From NCBI GenBank assembly GCA_020073105.1, contig JAIQFW010000013.1, forward strand, positions 1 through 36,803: DNA of 36,803 bases, given 5' to 3'. The DNA is from Terriglobia bacterium (lineage in GTDB: Bacteria > Acidobacteriota > Terriglobia > Terriglobales > Acidobacteriaceae). A program made the translations under genes and the position numbers. Positions 16,079 to 25,122 of this stretch are shown piece after piece (the stretch's first letter is position 1; the number at the start of each line of letters is the position of its first letter). Below the pieces are notes generated by a model. That model ran no database searches, had not been told where the DNA came from, and was given only the letters and a program-made list of their open reading frames with translations.

Positions 16079-16162
16079 CTCTCTCGCTGCGCTCGGGATG
16101 ACTGCGCGCCTCCCGCTTCCGCTCACGCCGTGCAAGGAGATCCCTCACTTCGTTCGGGATGA
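16079..16162. repeat. Copies of the dispersed CGCTCGGGATGAC element
   Basis: CTGCGCTCGGGATGAC (16086-16101) and TTCGTTCGGGATGAT (16148-16162) are two related copies. Their reverse complement resembles the TGTCATNNTGAGCG element at 20165 and 32815. Such sequence is widespread between genes in acidobacterial genomes; its nature is not established. Confidence 0.55.
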
Positions 16163-16196
16163 TCGCTGCGAGGCTCAGACGCCTCGCAAAACGCGA

Positions 16197-18251
16197 TCAC
16201 ATGATCGCCGTCGGCGGCGCCGGTTCATCCGGGCTGCCCGCATTCGCCAGCGGCACCTTCACCATCACGAAGATGAGCACAGCCATCCCAATCAGGCCCG
16301 AGAAAGCGAAGTCACCCACGCCGATGTGCCAAAGCTGGTGATTGCTGCCGACGATGGCGGCAATGACCAAGCCGCAAAGCGCTTCTCCCGCGATCAAGCC
16401 CGAAGCCGTAAGCACGCCGGCGTTATCGACTCGCGCCTTCTGCGCATCGTTGAAGCCGCGGCGGTCGCGCAGTTTGTCGGTCAACCAGCGGATGACCCCA
16501 CCCACGAAGATGGCAGAAGTTGTTTCCAACGGCAGGTACATGCCCACGGAGAAGAGCATCGGACTCTTGACTTCCACCAGGATCATGGCAAAGCCCAGCA
16601 GGATACCGACTACCACCAGCGGCCATGCCATATTTCCACCGACGATGCCCTGGGCCAACATAGCCATCAAACCGGCTTGTGGGGCAGGTAATGCCGCGCT
16701 GCCAAAGTGGTACGCCTTGTCGAGAATCATCAGCGGAAAGAACAACACCAGCGAGGCCACGATCGTGCCAAAAATATCGCCTATCTGCATCTTTGACGGT
16801 GTCCCGCCCAGGATGTGTCCGGCCTTCAAGTCCTGCAGCATCTCGCCCGCCACCGCGGAGGAAACGCAGACCACGGCCGCGACACCCAACACAGCTGCAA
16901 CCCCGCCGATCCCCGACACGCCCAGCACTACCATCAGCAATGCCGCCACCACCAAGGTGCACAGCGTCAGGCCGGAGACTGGATTATTCGACGACCCGAT
17001 CATACCGACCAGGTTGCCGGAGACGGCGGCGAAGAAGAAGCCGAGTACGATCATGACCACCGCAGCCACGACCGCCCCGGCGATGATCTTGTTGCCGACC
17101 AGATTATGCGCGCCCGCAATGAAGTAGTAGTAGAGACCGATCATGGCCAGGAAGACCAGCCCCACACCCAGGAAGACTACTTTCGCATTCAGATCGCGAT
17201 CGGTACGGTCGGTAGCCCGATGCGCTTCTGCGGATTTCTTCAGATCCGAGACCGCTCGCTTCATACCGACGATAAGCTGCTTGCGCATGCGGAAGAGCGT
17301 AAAGCCCGCGCCCACCAGCATGCCGCCCACCGCGATGGGGCGAACAATGGCGAACCATACGCTGAAGGCGACTCCGCTCCAGTACGCTGCCTCACTGGTG
17401 CCGGGCTGCATGGGTGGCAAGTTCGGTCCGAGGAAGTAAACCAGGAGCGGAACCATCAGGCCCCAGGCCAGCACGCCGCCGGCAAAGTTGAGTGCTGCCA
17501 GCCGCGGGCCAATGATATAGCCGACGCCGAGATACGCGGGGCTGATGGCCGGAGAGTTGAACGCTGTCATTCCGCCGGTAGCCAAAGTTGGCGCGGTGTC
17601 GCCGCGGCCCAGCCGCAATCCAGCCGGCATTTTGGGAATGTTCACCATCATTTGCCGGATGTACCAGTAGAGATTGATTTGGGAGAAGAAGTACATCAGG
17701 CCGCCAAAGCCCATGTTTGCGAACAGGATTTTGGCCGCTTTCGAGCCCTGCTGTCCGGCCTTGTGAATTTCCGACGCGGCGACGGATTCGGGAAAGGGAA
17801 GCTCGGGATCTTCCACCATCACGCGGCGCAGCAGCGTGACAAAGAGAACGCCGAGCAGGCCGCCGATCGCCATCAAGGCGACCGACTGCCAGTATCTTTC
17901 CATGCCGAGGCTAGGCCACAATCCCGCCAGCACAAAGGCCGGGATGGTGAACACCGCGCCGGCGGCCACCGATTCGCCAATCGCGCCTACGGTTCGGGCG
18001 ATGTTCTCTTCCAGCAGCGATCCCTTCATCAGACGCAAGATCGACATGCCAATGACCGCCGCCGGATAGGTGGCGGCGATCGTCATACCCGCTCTCAGGC
18101 CGAGGTAGGCGTTGGCCGCACCGAGGATACCGGTCATGATCATCCCCAGGAAGACGGCCCGGAAGGTGAACTCCCGCATCTCCATATTTTGTGGCACGTA
18201 AGGTTGGTACTTCTTTTGGCTTGTCGGCGGAAGCGTGGTTTGGGGGCTCAT
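16197..18251 (-). CDS. OPT-family oligopeptide transporter
   Basis: A 684-residue polytopic inner-membrane protein of the oligopeptide transporter (OPT) family, whose bacterial members import peptides or metal chelates with protons. Landmarks are the N-terminal REFTFRAVFLGMIMTGILGA, LGLRAGMTIAATYPAAVIGM, LPFPESVAASEIHKAG, GSSNNPVSGLT and the C-terminal helices. About 16 hydrophobic segments fit the usual topology. The ATG at 18251 has AGAGGA about ten bases upstream. The substrate cannot be told. It lies about 210 bases upstream of yggS, with the repeats at 15997-16162 in the gap. Confidence 0.92.
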   Translation of the reverse strand: MSPQTTLPPTSQKKYQPYVPQNMEMREFTFRAVFLGMIMTGILGAANAYLGLRAGMTIAATYPAAVIGMSILRLMKGSLLEENIARTVGAIGESVAAGAVFTIPAFVLAGLWPSLGMERYWQSVALMAIGGLLGVLFVTLLRRVMVEDPELPFPESVAASEIHKAGQQGSKAAKILFANMGFGGLMYFFSQINLYWYIRQMMVNIPKMPAGLRLGRGDTAPTLATGGMTAFNSPAISPAYLGVGYIIGPRLAALNFAGGVLAWGLMVPLLVYFLGPNLPPMQPGTSEAAYWSGVAFSVWFAIVRPIAVGGMLVGAGFTLFRMRKQLIVGMKRAVSDLKKSAEAHRATDRTDRDLNAKVVFLGVGLVFLAMIGLYYYFIAGAHNLVGNKIIAGAVVAAVVMIVLGFFFAAVSGNLVGMIGSSNNPVSGLTLCTLVVAALLMVVLGVSGIGGVAAVLGVAAVVCVSSAVAGEMLQDLKAGHILGGTPSKMQIGDIFGTIVASLVLFFPLMILDKAYHFGSAALPAPQAGLMAMLAQGIVGGNMAWPLVVVGILLGFAMILVEVKSPMLFSVGMYLPLETTSAIFVGGVIRWLTDKLRDRRGFNDAQKARVDNAGVLTASGLIAGEALCGLVIAAIVGSNHQLWHIGVGDFAFSGLIGMAVLIFVMVKVPLANAGSPDEPAPPTAIM

Positions 18252-18624
18252 AGGCGAAATCCTCTTGAAAAATCAGGGCTCATCATCATAAACCTTAGGA
18301 CGGCGCACGTTAGCACGCGGGAAGGCTGCATTACAAGTGGAGGGGCCGAACGCCCGAATAGAGACGTTGCTGGCAACGTCTCCGGGGAGACGCAGCAAGC
18401 TGCGTCTCTACAAAAGTCCGGAGACTTCGACCGCAACCTGACTTTAGTACCGTTGGATGCGTTGCGCGCTGATTCCAGCACCGTTATACTGATAAAGATT
18501 CGCCCGGTTGGAGCCCCCGTAAGTCGCGGCTGGGCGAGGGAGGGTCGTCTTCAGCAGTAGCACGAACCCAATTCGGGCCCCCGAGGCCACGGACGTAAGG
18601 CGAGAAAGTTCGCTGCTCTCTTCT
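18252..18624. other. Divergent intergenic region between OPT transporter and comF
   Basis: No credible gene in about 370 bases. It holds the double palindrome at 18359-18410 and a plus-strand promoter-like pair TTGCGC (18462-18467) and TATACT (18485-18490) with a 17-base spacer. That promoter would give the comF message a leader of about 130 bases. I recognised no riboswitch class in it. Confidence 0.5.
18359..18410. repeat. Double GAGACG palindrome
   Basis: Two adjacent hairpin units: GAGACGTTGC-TG-GCAACGTCTC (18361-18382) and GAGACGCAGC-AA-GCTGCGTCTC (18387-18408), each a perfect 10-base stem with a two-base loop. They are framed by TA at both ends, so the outer ends also pair. Related single units occur at 27239 and 29586. 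Confidence 0.85.
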
Positions 18625-19461
18625 TTGGTTTCCGGCGTAAACGGCGTTGCTGCCGCCTTGTTTGCCACGCTGTTCCCGTCTGATTGTCGTCTTTGCGGTA
18701 ACCCCCTACTCAACATTTCGCGGTTGCCGGTTTGTGACGAGTGTGTAGCTGCAATTCACCCAATCTGCGAGGGCGTCTGCGCGATCTGCGGCGAGCGTTT
18801 GGCCGCGCCTTATGCATTTGCCGAGAATTCGGGCGAGGCCCGCTGCGGACTGTGCCGCCGGCTGGAGCCTCCATTCGTAAAGGCTGCTGCATACGGCAGC
18901 TACGAGGGCGGCCTGCGCGAGTTGATCCACTTGCTCAAGTATGACCAGGTCCAGCCTGCCGCTAGTGTCCTGGGGCGAATGCTGGCTGAGGCCATAGCGG
19001 ACTTGCAGCCGCTCTTTGGGGATGGCCCGGTGCTGGTCGTTCCCGTGCCGCTGCACGCGAGAAAGCTGCGCCAGCGGGGTTTCAACCAGGCAGAGGTGAC
19101 CGCTCGGGCGGCGCTGAAGCAGGGTTCCCTCCAAGGGAACCTGGAATTAGCATCCGGCGTGCTGGAGCGCCGCCGGGAGACGCAATCGCAGATTGGTCTG
19201 TCGCGTCATCAGCGCCGGGAAAACATGCGTGGGGCGTTTGCCGTCACCCGGCGGGAAAAGATTGAAGGACACGAAATCCTGGTGGTTGACGACGTATTTA
19301 CAACCGGCACCACGGTTTCGGAATGCGCCAGGGTGTTGCAGCGTGCTGGGGCTTCCAAAGTATTCGTGGCCACAGTGGCCCGCACGTTGAAAGCCGAACC
19401 TCAGTTCGCAGTCGTGGCGACGAAGAATGAGATCGAGTCGGCCATGGCCGCCGCGGGTTAA
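18625..19461 (+). CDS. comF: ComF family phosphoribosyltransferase-like protein
   Basis: A 278-residue ComF/GntX-type protein associated with DNA uptake and handling of transformed DNA. The N-terminus is a cysteine-rich, zinc-finger-like region (C21, C24, C37, C40, C52, C55, C74, C77) and the C-terminus a type-I phosphoribosyltransferase fold with the PRPP loop [11 protein letters not shown] at 220-230, plus [20 protein letters not shown] in the middle. The start is TTG at 18625; no nearby ATG fits. The gene is upstream of an HNH protein on the same strand with only a short gap. Confidence 0.92.
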   Translation: MVSGVNGVAAALFATLFPSDCRLCGNPLLNISRLPVCDECVAAIHPICEGVCAICGERLAAPYAFAENSGEARCGLCRRLEPPFVKAAAYGSYEGGLRELIHLLKYDQVQPAASVLGRMLAEAIADLQPLFGDGPVLVVPVPLHARKLRQRGFNQAEVTARAALKQGSLQGNLELASGVLERRRETQSQIGLSRHQRRENMRGAFAVTRREKIEGHEILVVDDVFTTGTTVSECARVLQRAGASKVFVATVARTLKAEPQFAVVATKNEIESAMAAAG

Positions 19462-19511
19462 CAAGAGAAGTGTTGGAGGACGGGAGTCCCGCCCGCCAAC
19501 TTGAGAAGTCT

Positions 19512-20120
19512 ATGTCAGGGAAGTGGAACAACTCGGTGACCAACCTCGGCCGGAGCCACCTGCCCCCTCCGATGCTTGCCGGGGTTCGTCCAGACGGTGA
19601 AGGGCACGTGCTGCACGCTCCGGTTCTGGTGTTGAACGCTTCCTACGAGCCGATCAACGTCTGCGCGGCTCGGCGGGCGATCGTGCTTGTCCTCAAGGGT
19701 GTCGCCATGACCGAAGAGGAGAACGGTCACTTCTTGCACGCTGCCCGCCTGGCAATGCGTTTGCCTTCTGTCATCCGGCTGCTGGAATACCGGCGGATTC
19801 CGCACCAGACGCGTGCCCTGTCACGCAAGAACATCTTGCTGCGTGACCGCAATACCTGCCAGTACTGCGGAGAAGTTCTGCCCTCGGGCGAGTTGACTCT
19901 GGACCACGTGGTCCCTCGTTCGCGCGGCGGGGCTTCCACCTGGGAGAACCTGGTGGCGTGCTGCCATCCCTGCAATCGGCAAAAGGGCAATCAATTTCCC
20001 ACCGAAGCCGGTATGCGATTGATGCGTGAGCCCCGTGCCTTCAATCTGCACACCAGCCGCCACATCATGCGCCTGATGGGTCGCTCCGACGACAAGTGGC
20101 GGAAGTATCTCTTCTACTAA
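19512..20120 (+). CDS. HNH-family endonuclease domain protein
   Basis: About 202 residues. An N-terminal part ([28 protein letters not shown]) is shared by a widespread bacterial HNH group often linked to housekeeping genes. The nuclease motif follows: CQYC at 116-119, [13 protein letters not shown] with the catalytic DH near 131-132, [16 protein letters not shown]. Paired cysteines should bind a structural zinc. The natural DNA target is unknown. I prefer ATG 19512 to the TTG at 19470 because conserved sequence begins well after both and the ATG removes a low-quality N-terminus. The TAA stop is directly followed by a heptamer array. Confidence 0.88.
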   Translation: MSGKWNNSVTNLGRSHLPPPMLAGVRPDGEGHVLHAPVLVLNASYEPINVCAARRAIVLVLKGVAMTEEENGHFLHAARLAMRLPSVIRLLEYRRIPHQTRALSRKNILLRDRNTCQYCGEVLPSGELTLDHVVPRSRGGASTWENLVACCHPCNRQKGNQFPTEAGMRLMREPRAFNLHTSRHIMRLMGRSDDKWRKYLFY

Positions 20121-20337
20121 GCTTTCAGCACTCAGCATTCAGCATTCAGCCTGACACCATGTTTGTCATGCTGAGCGAGGATTGAGCTTCGCGCAGCGAA
20201 GCCCAACCGCAATCGAAGCATCCCTACTTGCCCCCGGACTTTACTGGGAGTAGGGATTCCTCGCGGCTGAAGCCGGCTCGCAATGACAGACTCCCGATGG
20301 GCTGACTGCTGAATGCTGACGGCTGAGAGCTTACTGC
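20121..20337. repeat. Composite inverted-repeat element with heptamer arms (locus D)
   Basis: Left arm 20121-20155: GCTTTCA, GCACTCA, GCATTCA, GCATTCA, GCCTGAC. Right arm 20303-20337: TGACTGC, TGAATGC, TGACGGC, TGAGAGC, TTACTGC, the reverse complement of the unit GCNNTCA. Inside, further pairs nest: TGTCAT (20164-20169) with ATGACA (20283-20288), and ATCCCTACT (20219-20227) with AGTAGGGAT (20249-20257). The whole 217-base intergenic region is one layered imperfect hairpin. It starts right after the HNH stop codon, and its last unit contains the stop of the facing gene. Confidence 0.88.
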
Positions 20338-21170
20338 GGCGGCTGCGGCTTGTCCTTCTGCTCCGTTCCCTTGGGCAGTTCCTTGCCTTCATACGTGATC
20401 TTCACATTTGCCCCGAATCTCCTGTAGTTCTCGTACTTGACGATCTCCCGGATGTGAATATCTCCGGTAGTGAAGTGAAGAATGTCATCCGCCCGGGTAA
20501 AGGTGGGGAACCAGTACTTGTCGTCGATTTGCTCCCGCCAGGTGGTGAATTTCGGGTAGAGGTGCTCGTCTTTCCCTTTCTTGCCAGGGTGAATGTCGGG
20601 GACCGTCTTTCCGTATGTCTTGACGATTTGAAAATCGTGATCGTCGACCCAGATCCGCCCCTGGAAATATCGCTTCTTCCCGACGATCTCCTTAGGGGCG
20701 ATGTCAAAAACGTAGCAATGCAGTTCATCTTCCTGCTGTTGCCCCGCGTACAGAACGCTGTACTCAGAGAGCTCGTCGCTGGTCAGCACGAACGGCAGGC
20801 GGTGACGGATGTCTTCAAAGTCCCCCGAATCCATCGAAAGGTTGGCGTTTTCCAAGGTGGATTGTGGAGCAAAGACGACGTTTTCCAGCCGCTTTCCCTG
20901 GTCGTCGAACACCACGTCAAAGACCTGCTGGTATTCGCCATTGACCGTGTTGCCGTCCAGCACCTGGACCTTCACCGACTGGCGATACGTATATTGGTCT
21001 CGCGCCAGCTTGAACTCTTTTTCTTTGGCGGCAAATCGCTGGATGATTTCGTCGGTGGTAATCCCCTTGGGCTGCGCCGGGTCAAGAGGTCCCTCATCGG
21101 CTACTGCCATGGGTAGGAGCAGTGCCGCGGCGAACGCGGCCAGCAAAACTGCAGTGCGGGTCTGTTTCAT
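20331..21170 (-). CDS. Secreted LolA-like (outer-membrane lipoprotein-sorting fold) protein
   Basis: A 279-residue exported protein with a clear signal peptide (MKQTRTAVLLAAFAAALLLPMAVADE). The mature part is beta-rich and resembles the LolA/LolB-like outer-membrane lipoprotein-sorting fold common in acidobacteria: FKLARDQYTYRQSVKVQVLD, then YFQGRIWVDDHDFQIVKTYGK and WFPTFTRADDIL. It may handle or bind a lipid or lipoprotein in the periplasm; that is inferred from fold resemblance only. The stop codon is in the last unit of the heptamer array. No operon partner is evident. Confidence 0.78.
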   Translation of the reverse strand: MKQTRTAVLLAAFAAALLLPMAVADEGPLDPAQPKGITTDEIIQRFAAKEKEFKLARDQYTYRQSVKVQVLDGNTVNGEYQQVFDVVFDDQGKRLENVVFAPQSTLENANLSMDSGDFEDIRHRLPFVLTSDELSEYSVLYAGQQQEDELHCYVFDIAPKEIVGKKRYFQGRIWVDDHDFQIVKTYGKTVPDIHPGKKGKDEHLYPKFTTWREQIDDKYWFPTFTRADDILHFTTGDIHIREIVKYENYRRFGANVKITYEGKELPKGTEQKDKPQPPQ

Positions 21171-21364
21171 AAGAGTAGTGTAGCGGAATCGAGGTCACAG
21201 AACCGGAACCGATGTCCTTCCGGTCGTCACTCTTCCCTCACCAGTTAGATTGTCCGTCCGCCCCGGTGGTTGCCGCTGGCGGGACCATCTTCCCGGACTG
21301 TTGAAAACCTCGTCAAAAACCGCGCTGCTGATCTGCCGCCACGTTGTAAGATGGCCAGAACTCC

Positions 21365-22627
21365 ATGCCTTGGACCCCGCAGGCACCGGCCCCTGAAGTC
21401 CTTCCCAGTGTTCAGCAGGAGATTGCTCACCTCGCCGAACGCCCGGAGATGCGCTCCGCGTTTGCCTGGGCGCGTGCCCAGGAGGCGAAATTCGCTCACT
21501 GGCAGTTGGAACTGGCCCGCATTCCTGCGCCCCCCTTCGGGGAAGCAGCCCGCGGGGAATGGCTCAAGAAGCGCTTTCAGGAGTTTGGACTCGAAGGCGT
21601 CCACCGCGATGACGTTGGCAACGTTTTCGGCGTGCTTCCGGGTTCGGTGAAGGAATACGTTTCGCTGAGCGCACACATCGACACCGTGTTTCCCGCCGGG
21701 ACCCCTTTGAACGTGCGCCAGCATGGGACTCGCTTGTACGGGCCCGGAATCTCGGACAATGGGGCCGGAGTGACCGCCCTGCTTGCGGTCGCGGCTGCAT
21801 TGCAAGCCGCTAAAGTGATGCCGGCCCGGTCGGTCCTGTTTGTCGGCAATGTAGGGGAAGAAGGCGAAGGAGACCTACGTGGGATGCGGTGTATCTTCTC
21901 CAGCCCGCGATGGAAGGACGCCATTCGTTACAGCCTGGTGCTGGATGGCGCCGGCTCCGACACCATTGTGGCGGAGGCCCTGGGCAGCCGCCGTTTCGAG
22001 GTCATCGTACGCGGACCGGGCGGACATTCCTGGAGCGATTTTGGCGCTCCCAATCCAATTGTGGTTCTGGCGCGCGCCGTGCACGCCTTCGCGCAAACCC
22101 CGGTTCCCCAGTCTCCGAAGACAACCTTCAACATCGGCGTGATTCGCGGCGGCACCTCCGTGAATTCCATTCCCGAGTCGGCCAGCATGCGCGTGGATAT
22201 TCGCTCGACTTCGATGGCGGAGATGGAGCGGCTCGAATCCGCCCTGCGGCTCGGGCTCCAGCGGGCGGTTGAAGCAGAGGCCCAGGCCAGCGAACAGCGT
22301 CAGCCCTCCCAGCGACGCTCCTCCGGTCTGAGTCATGAGATTGTCGAGATTGGCAATCGTCCCGCGGGCGAATTGAATCTGGACGCCCGCATGATGGCGG
22401 TCATGCGGGCCGTGGATGCGCATTTGGGCAACGCCGCGCAAATTCAGCGCGCTTCGACAGATGCCAACATTCCTTTGTCGCTTGGCCGCGAAGCCATTGC
22501 CATCGGCGGGGGTGGTGCTGGCGGCGGAGCGCACACTCTGCAGGAATGGTTCGACGGCAGCGGCCGCGAACTGGGCCTGAAGCGCATCCTGCTGACGGTG
22601 GTGGCCCTGGCTGGAATCACGGAGTGA
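21365..22627 (+). CDS. M20-family metallopeptidase (peptidase T / carboxypeptidase-like)
   Basis: A 420-residue zinc peptidase of the M20 family, which cuts small peptides or releases C-terminal residues. The two-metal site is visible: H104 and D106 in LSAHIDTVF, bridging D131 in YGPGISDNGAG, catalytic and ligand glutamates 165-166 in GNVGEEGEGD, D194 in LVLDGAG and a late histidine at about 390 in GGGAHTLQEW. The dimerisation lid (GPGGHSWSDFGAPNPI onward) lies between. There is no signal peptide, so it is probably cytosolic. The start at ATG 21365 follows a non-coding gap of about 190 bases. It ends six bases before the facing TonB gene. Confidence 0.92.
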   Translation: MPWTPQAPAPEVLPSVQQEIAHLAERPEMRSAFAWARAQEAKFAHWQLELARIPAPPFGEAARGEWLKKRFQEFGLEGVHRDDVGNVFGVLPGSVKEYVSLSAHIDTVFPAGTPLNVRQHGTRLYGPGISDNGAGVTALLAVAAALQAAKVMPARSVLFVGNVGEEGEGDLRGMRCIFSSPRWKDAIRYSLVLDGAGSDTIVAEALGSRRFEVIVRGPGGHSWSDFGAPNPIVVLARAVHAFAQTPVPQSPKTTFNIGVIRGGTSVNSIPESASMRVDIRSTSMAEMERLESALRLGLQRAVEAEAQASEQRQPSQRRSSGLSHEIVEIGNRPAGELNLDARMMAVMRAVDAHLGNAAQIQRASTDANIPLSLGREAIAIGGGGAGGGAHTLQEWFDGSGRELGLKRILLTVVALAGITE

Positions 22628-22633
22628 GGGTAC

Positions 22634-24439
22634 TTAGAACCCCGTTTTCCTCTCCCTTGGCCGGAATGGAATCATCACCACGGCCTGAAGAGCCACCGGG
22701 CTGCCGTTGCGCAGGGCGGGCAGGAATTTCCAGTGGGAAAGCGCATTGCGCGCGTACTCATCCAGGCGATCGTCGATCCCGTTCAGCACTTGTACTTCGC
22801 CGACCGACCCATCGCTTTGAATCACCGCGGAAAGCGTGACTGTGCCCCGCACATTCTGCCGCATCAGTTCCAACGGATACCCCGGATCCACCGCGCGAGT
22901 CGCCACCGGAGCCAGCAAATCTCCCTTTTCGGCATCCTTAAATTCCGCGAAATGCATGACCCAGCTTCCCCCGGCTGAATTCAGGTTGGGCACGTTGAGC
23001 GTCATGGCGTAAAAGCGGCGCGGACCAAAGACGCTTTTTTCGGTTGGGGTCTCGAGATCGGGGGGCATTTCGGCGGCGCGGTGCCGCGGAGCAGAACCGA
23101 TGGGCGGAGGGGTCGCGCTGGCCACCATGCGCGGATCTTCGGCGGCCGACGTTCCGCCTGTCGCACCATGGCCCTGGCCGTTGGTCACCGAACTGCTTCC
23201 TGGCCTCGAACCTGGTCCGACATACAGGCCCGATGGAAGGGCAAAGGGGTTGTTGCCGGAGCCTGTGCTGTTTCCGCGGCCATGGGCGTCAGTTCCGCCC
23301 GTGCTGTTCTTACCTCCGGTCGCGCTGTCAGGTGTACCCGCGGCTCCGGGCTTGCCCTCCGGAGTGGCCGCGAAGGTGCCTCGCCGATTGCCGCTGGGGA
23401 CCTCGACCGCGGTCGGGGGCGCAGGGCGAACGTTCAGGGCAATCAGGCGTCCGTCCTGGCCTGGCGCGCCTGCCCCTTGGATGCTAGGCGGCGGAGGCAC
23501 CACCGTAGGACCGGAGCCGCCCGCCGACGCCTGGCCCGATGACGCCTGGGCCATGCTCGGCAGCGCGCGTTGCTCGCTCATCGGCAACTGAGGCGCCGGG
23601 GCCACCACTGGCGCACGGCCGATATTGATGTCGCTCAGTTTCCGCGTCGCCGCCATCTCAACTGAAGGAGGGGGCTCGACTACGGCAGGTTGAGAAAGTT
23701 GAACCCTGCGTTTGGAAAGAGCAGCGTCCATTTCTGGTGCGGGTGCCACCACGGAATCTGCCGGTGCTGGTACTTGATTCAACCTGCTTTTGCTGACCTC
23801 AGGTGGCGGCGCCACGACAAGAACAGGCAAAGTGGGCAGCTTCAAGGCCGCTGTTTGACTTACCGTCGCTGCAGGCGCAATCGCGGTTGCTGGGCGAGCC
23901 CAGGCGACGACGTTGGGCAGCGGCACGTCGCTGTTCAGTTTCAGCTTGGGAGGGGTAACAATCGTCTGCTTCCGATTGTCGGGCTCGGGTGGAACCGAGA
24001 TGATGGCCTGCGGCGCATAGGTAGGGTCGCCCTTCTGCTGCTGGCGCGGCTTTGGGCCGCCGGTGTCCAGAGGTGGCAGGTATTCGGAGGCATCGTAATA
24101 CGCAACGTCGGAGCTACGGAAAACGGTCGCCGCTGCCCAATGGGGTTGCCGGGGCCACCAGAATGGGGAACTCCACAGCACCGCGATCACTGCCACGTGA
24201 AACACTGCGGACTCGGCGAATCGCCCCCAGGGCAGGCGTGAGACGACGAACACATCCGCCCAGTAAGGCGCAGGCTGACTCGATAGCAGCAGCGCCGGCT
24301 GGTGTCGTGGCCACAGGCGGTCTCGGAGGTTGGCTAAAAAGACCCGATGCCAGGGCTCGAGCTGGACCAGGAGGCTGGGTGCCGGGACGAAGCGAGGCCT
24401 CTCTTGCACAACGGATTTGAGCCTCAAGCCCTGTTTCAT
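22634..24439 (-). CDS. TonB-like protein with long proline-rich periplasmic spacer
   Basis: About 601 residues. TonB proteins carry proton-motive energy from the inner membrane to outer-membrane transporters. An unusually long cytoplasmic N-terminus (about 75 residues) precedes the single membrane helix (AESAVFHVAVIAVLW). Then comes a proline-, glycine- and serine-rich stretch of more than 350 residues, and the TonB C-terminal domain at about 490-600 (VDPGYPLELMRQNVRGTVTLSAVIQSDGSV... HWKFLPALRNGSPV). The ATG 24439 (MKQGLRL) is preferred to GTG 24466 because conserved acidobacterial versions begin near there; neither has a strong ribosome site. The exbBD partners are not in the window. Confidence 0.85.
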   Translation of the reverse strand: MKQGLRLKSVVQERPRFVPAPSLLVQLEPWHRVFLANLRDRLWPRHQPALLLSSQPAPYWADVFVVSRLPWGRFAESAVFHVAVIAVLWSSPFWWPRQPHWAAATVFRSSDVAYYDASEYLPPLDTGGPKPRQQQKGDPTYAPQAIISVPPEPDNRKQTIVTPPKLKLNSDVPLPNVVAWARPATAIAPAATVSQTAALKLPTLPVLVVAPPPEVSKSRLNQVPAPADSVVAPAPEMDAALSKRRVQLSQPAVVEPPPSVEMAATRKLSDINIGRAPVVAPAPQLPMSEQRALPSMAQASSGQASAGGSGPTVVPPPPSIQGAGAPGQDGRLIALNVRPAPPTAVEVPSGNRRGTFAATPEGKPGAAGTPDSATGGKNSTGGTDAHGRGNSTGSGNNPFALPSGLYVGPGSRPGSSSVTNGQGHGATGGTSAAEDPRMVASATPPPIGSAPRHRAAEMPPDLETPTEKSVFGPRRFYAMTLNVPNLNSAGGSWVMHFAEFKDAEKGDLLAPVATRAVDPGYPLELMRQNVRGTVTLSAVIQSDGSVGEVQVLNGIDDRLDEYARNALSHWKFLPALRNGSPVALQAVVMIPFRPRERKTGF

Positions 24440-24554
24440 ATCCACATCACGGCTGGCGCTAGTCACTCATTATATCCGCCGTGTGACCACGAAAAGCCGC
24501 TCTGGAGTTCATTAGAAGCCGGATTCCGTGCTCTAATACCTCTTCGAGGCCGAC

Positions 24555-25121
24555 ATGACTTCTCCCAATCGGTGGGCGGGTATTCTACTGGTGTTTTGCG
24601 TCTGCGTTGCAGGGGGCAGGGGGCTAACCCAGGACCAGCCGGAAACGGACGGCCCCAAACGCATCTTCCGGGATCCCTTGCTGGAGATGATGCTGGGGAA
24701 CTGGAAAGCCACCGGCAAGGTGAGGAATCGCAGCGCTGAGCACACCATCCAGGCGGAGTGGGTCCTGAACCACCAGTTTCTCCGCATCCATGAGAAGGAC
24801 GAAACTCCCGCCAAGGAGGGTAGCGTGCCTTACGAAGCCATCGTCATGGTCGGTTACGACAACACCAGCGACCGTTACGTGGCTCACTGGATGGATGTGT
24901 ACGGGGGCCGGATTTCCGAGACTTTAGGTTATGCCACCCGTGTCGAGAACGAGGTCCGCTTTGTCTTTGAGTATCCTGACGGTCCCTTCCACACCACCTT
25001 CCGGTGGAAGCCGGACGCCAAGCAGTGGGAGTGGCTGATGACCACCAAAGACGAAACCGGACACTGGATCGAGTTCGCCGACTTGACCTTGGCACGCAGC
25101 TCGGGTGGACGTCAGGACTAA
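24555..25121 (+). CDS. Secreted DUF1579-like protein
   Basis: A 188-residue exported protein: signal peptide about 1-25 (WAGILLVFCVCVAGGRG), then a compact beta-barrel-like domain (LLEMMLGNWKATGKV, AEWVLNHQFLRIHEKDE, YEAIVMVGYDNTSDRYVAHWMDVYG, FHTTFRWKPDAKQWEWLMT). The pattern suits the DUF1579/lipocalin-like group, which has no settled function. It is followed one base later by the start of a second small exported protein, so the two are very probably one operon. No catalytic motif is apparent. Confidence 0.7.
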   Translation: MTSPNRWAGILLVFCVCVAGGRGLTQDQPETDGPKRIFRDPLLEMMLGNWKATGKVRNRSAEHTIQAEWVLNHQFLRIHEKDETPAKEGSVPYEAIVMVGYDNTSDRYVAHWMDVYGGRISETLGYATRVENEVRFVFEYPDGPFHTTFRWKPDAKQWEWLMTTKDETGHWIEFADLTLARSSGGRQD

Positions 25122-25122
25122 C

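Noticed and set aside
16815-18560. 581-residue plus-strand frame opposite to the OPT transporter
   Set aside because: High-GC shadow frame rich in H, D, R and Q with no family signature; the transporter is certain.
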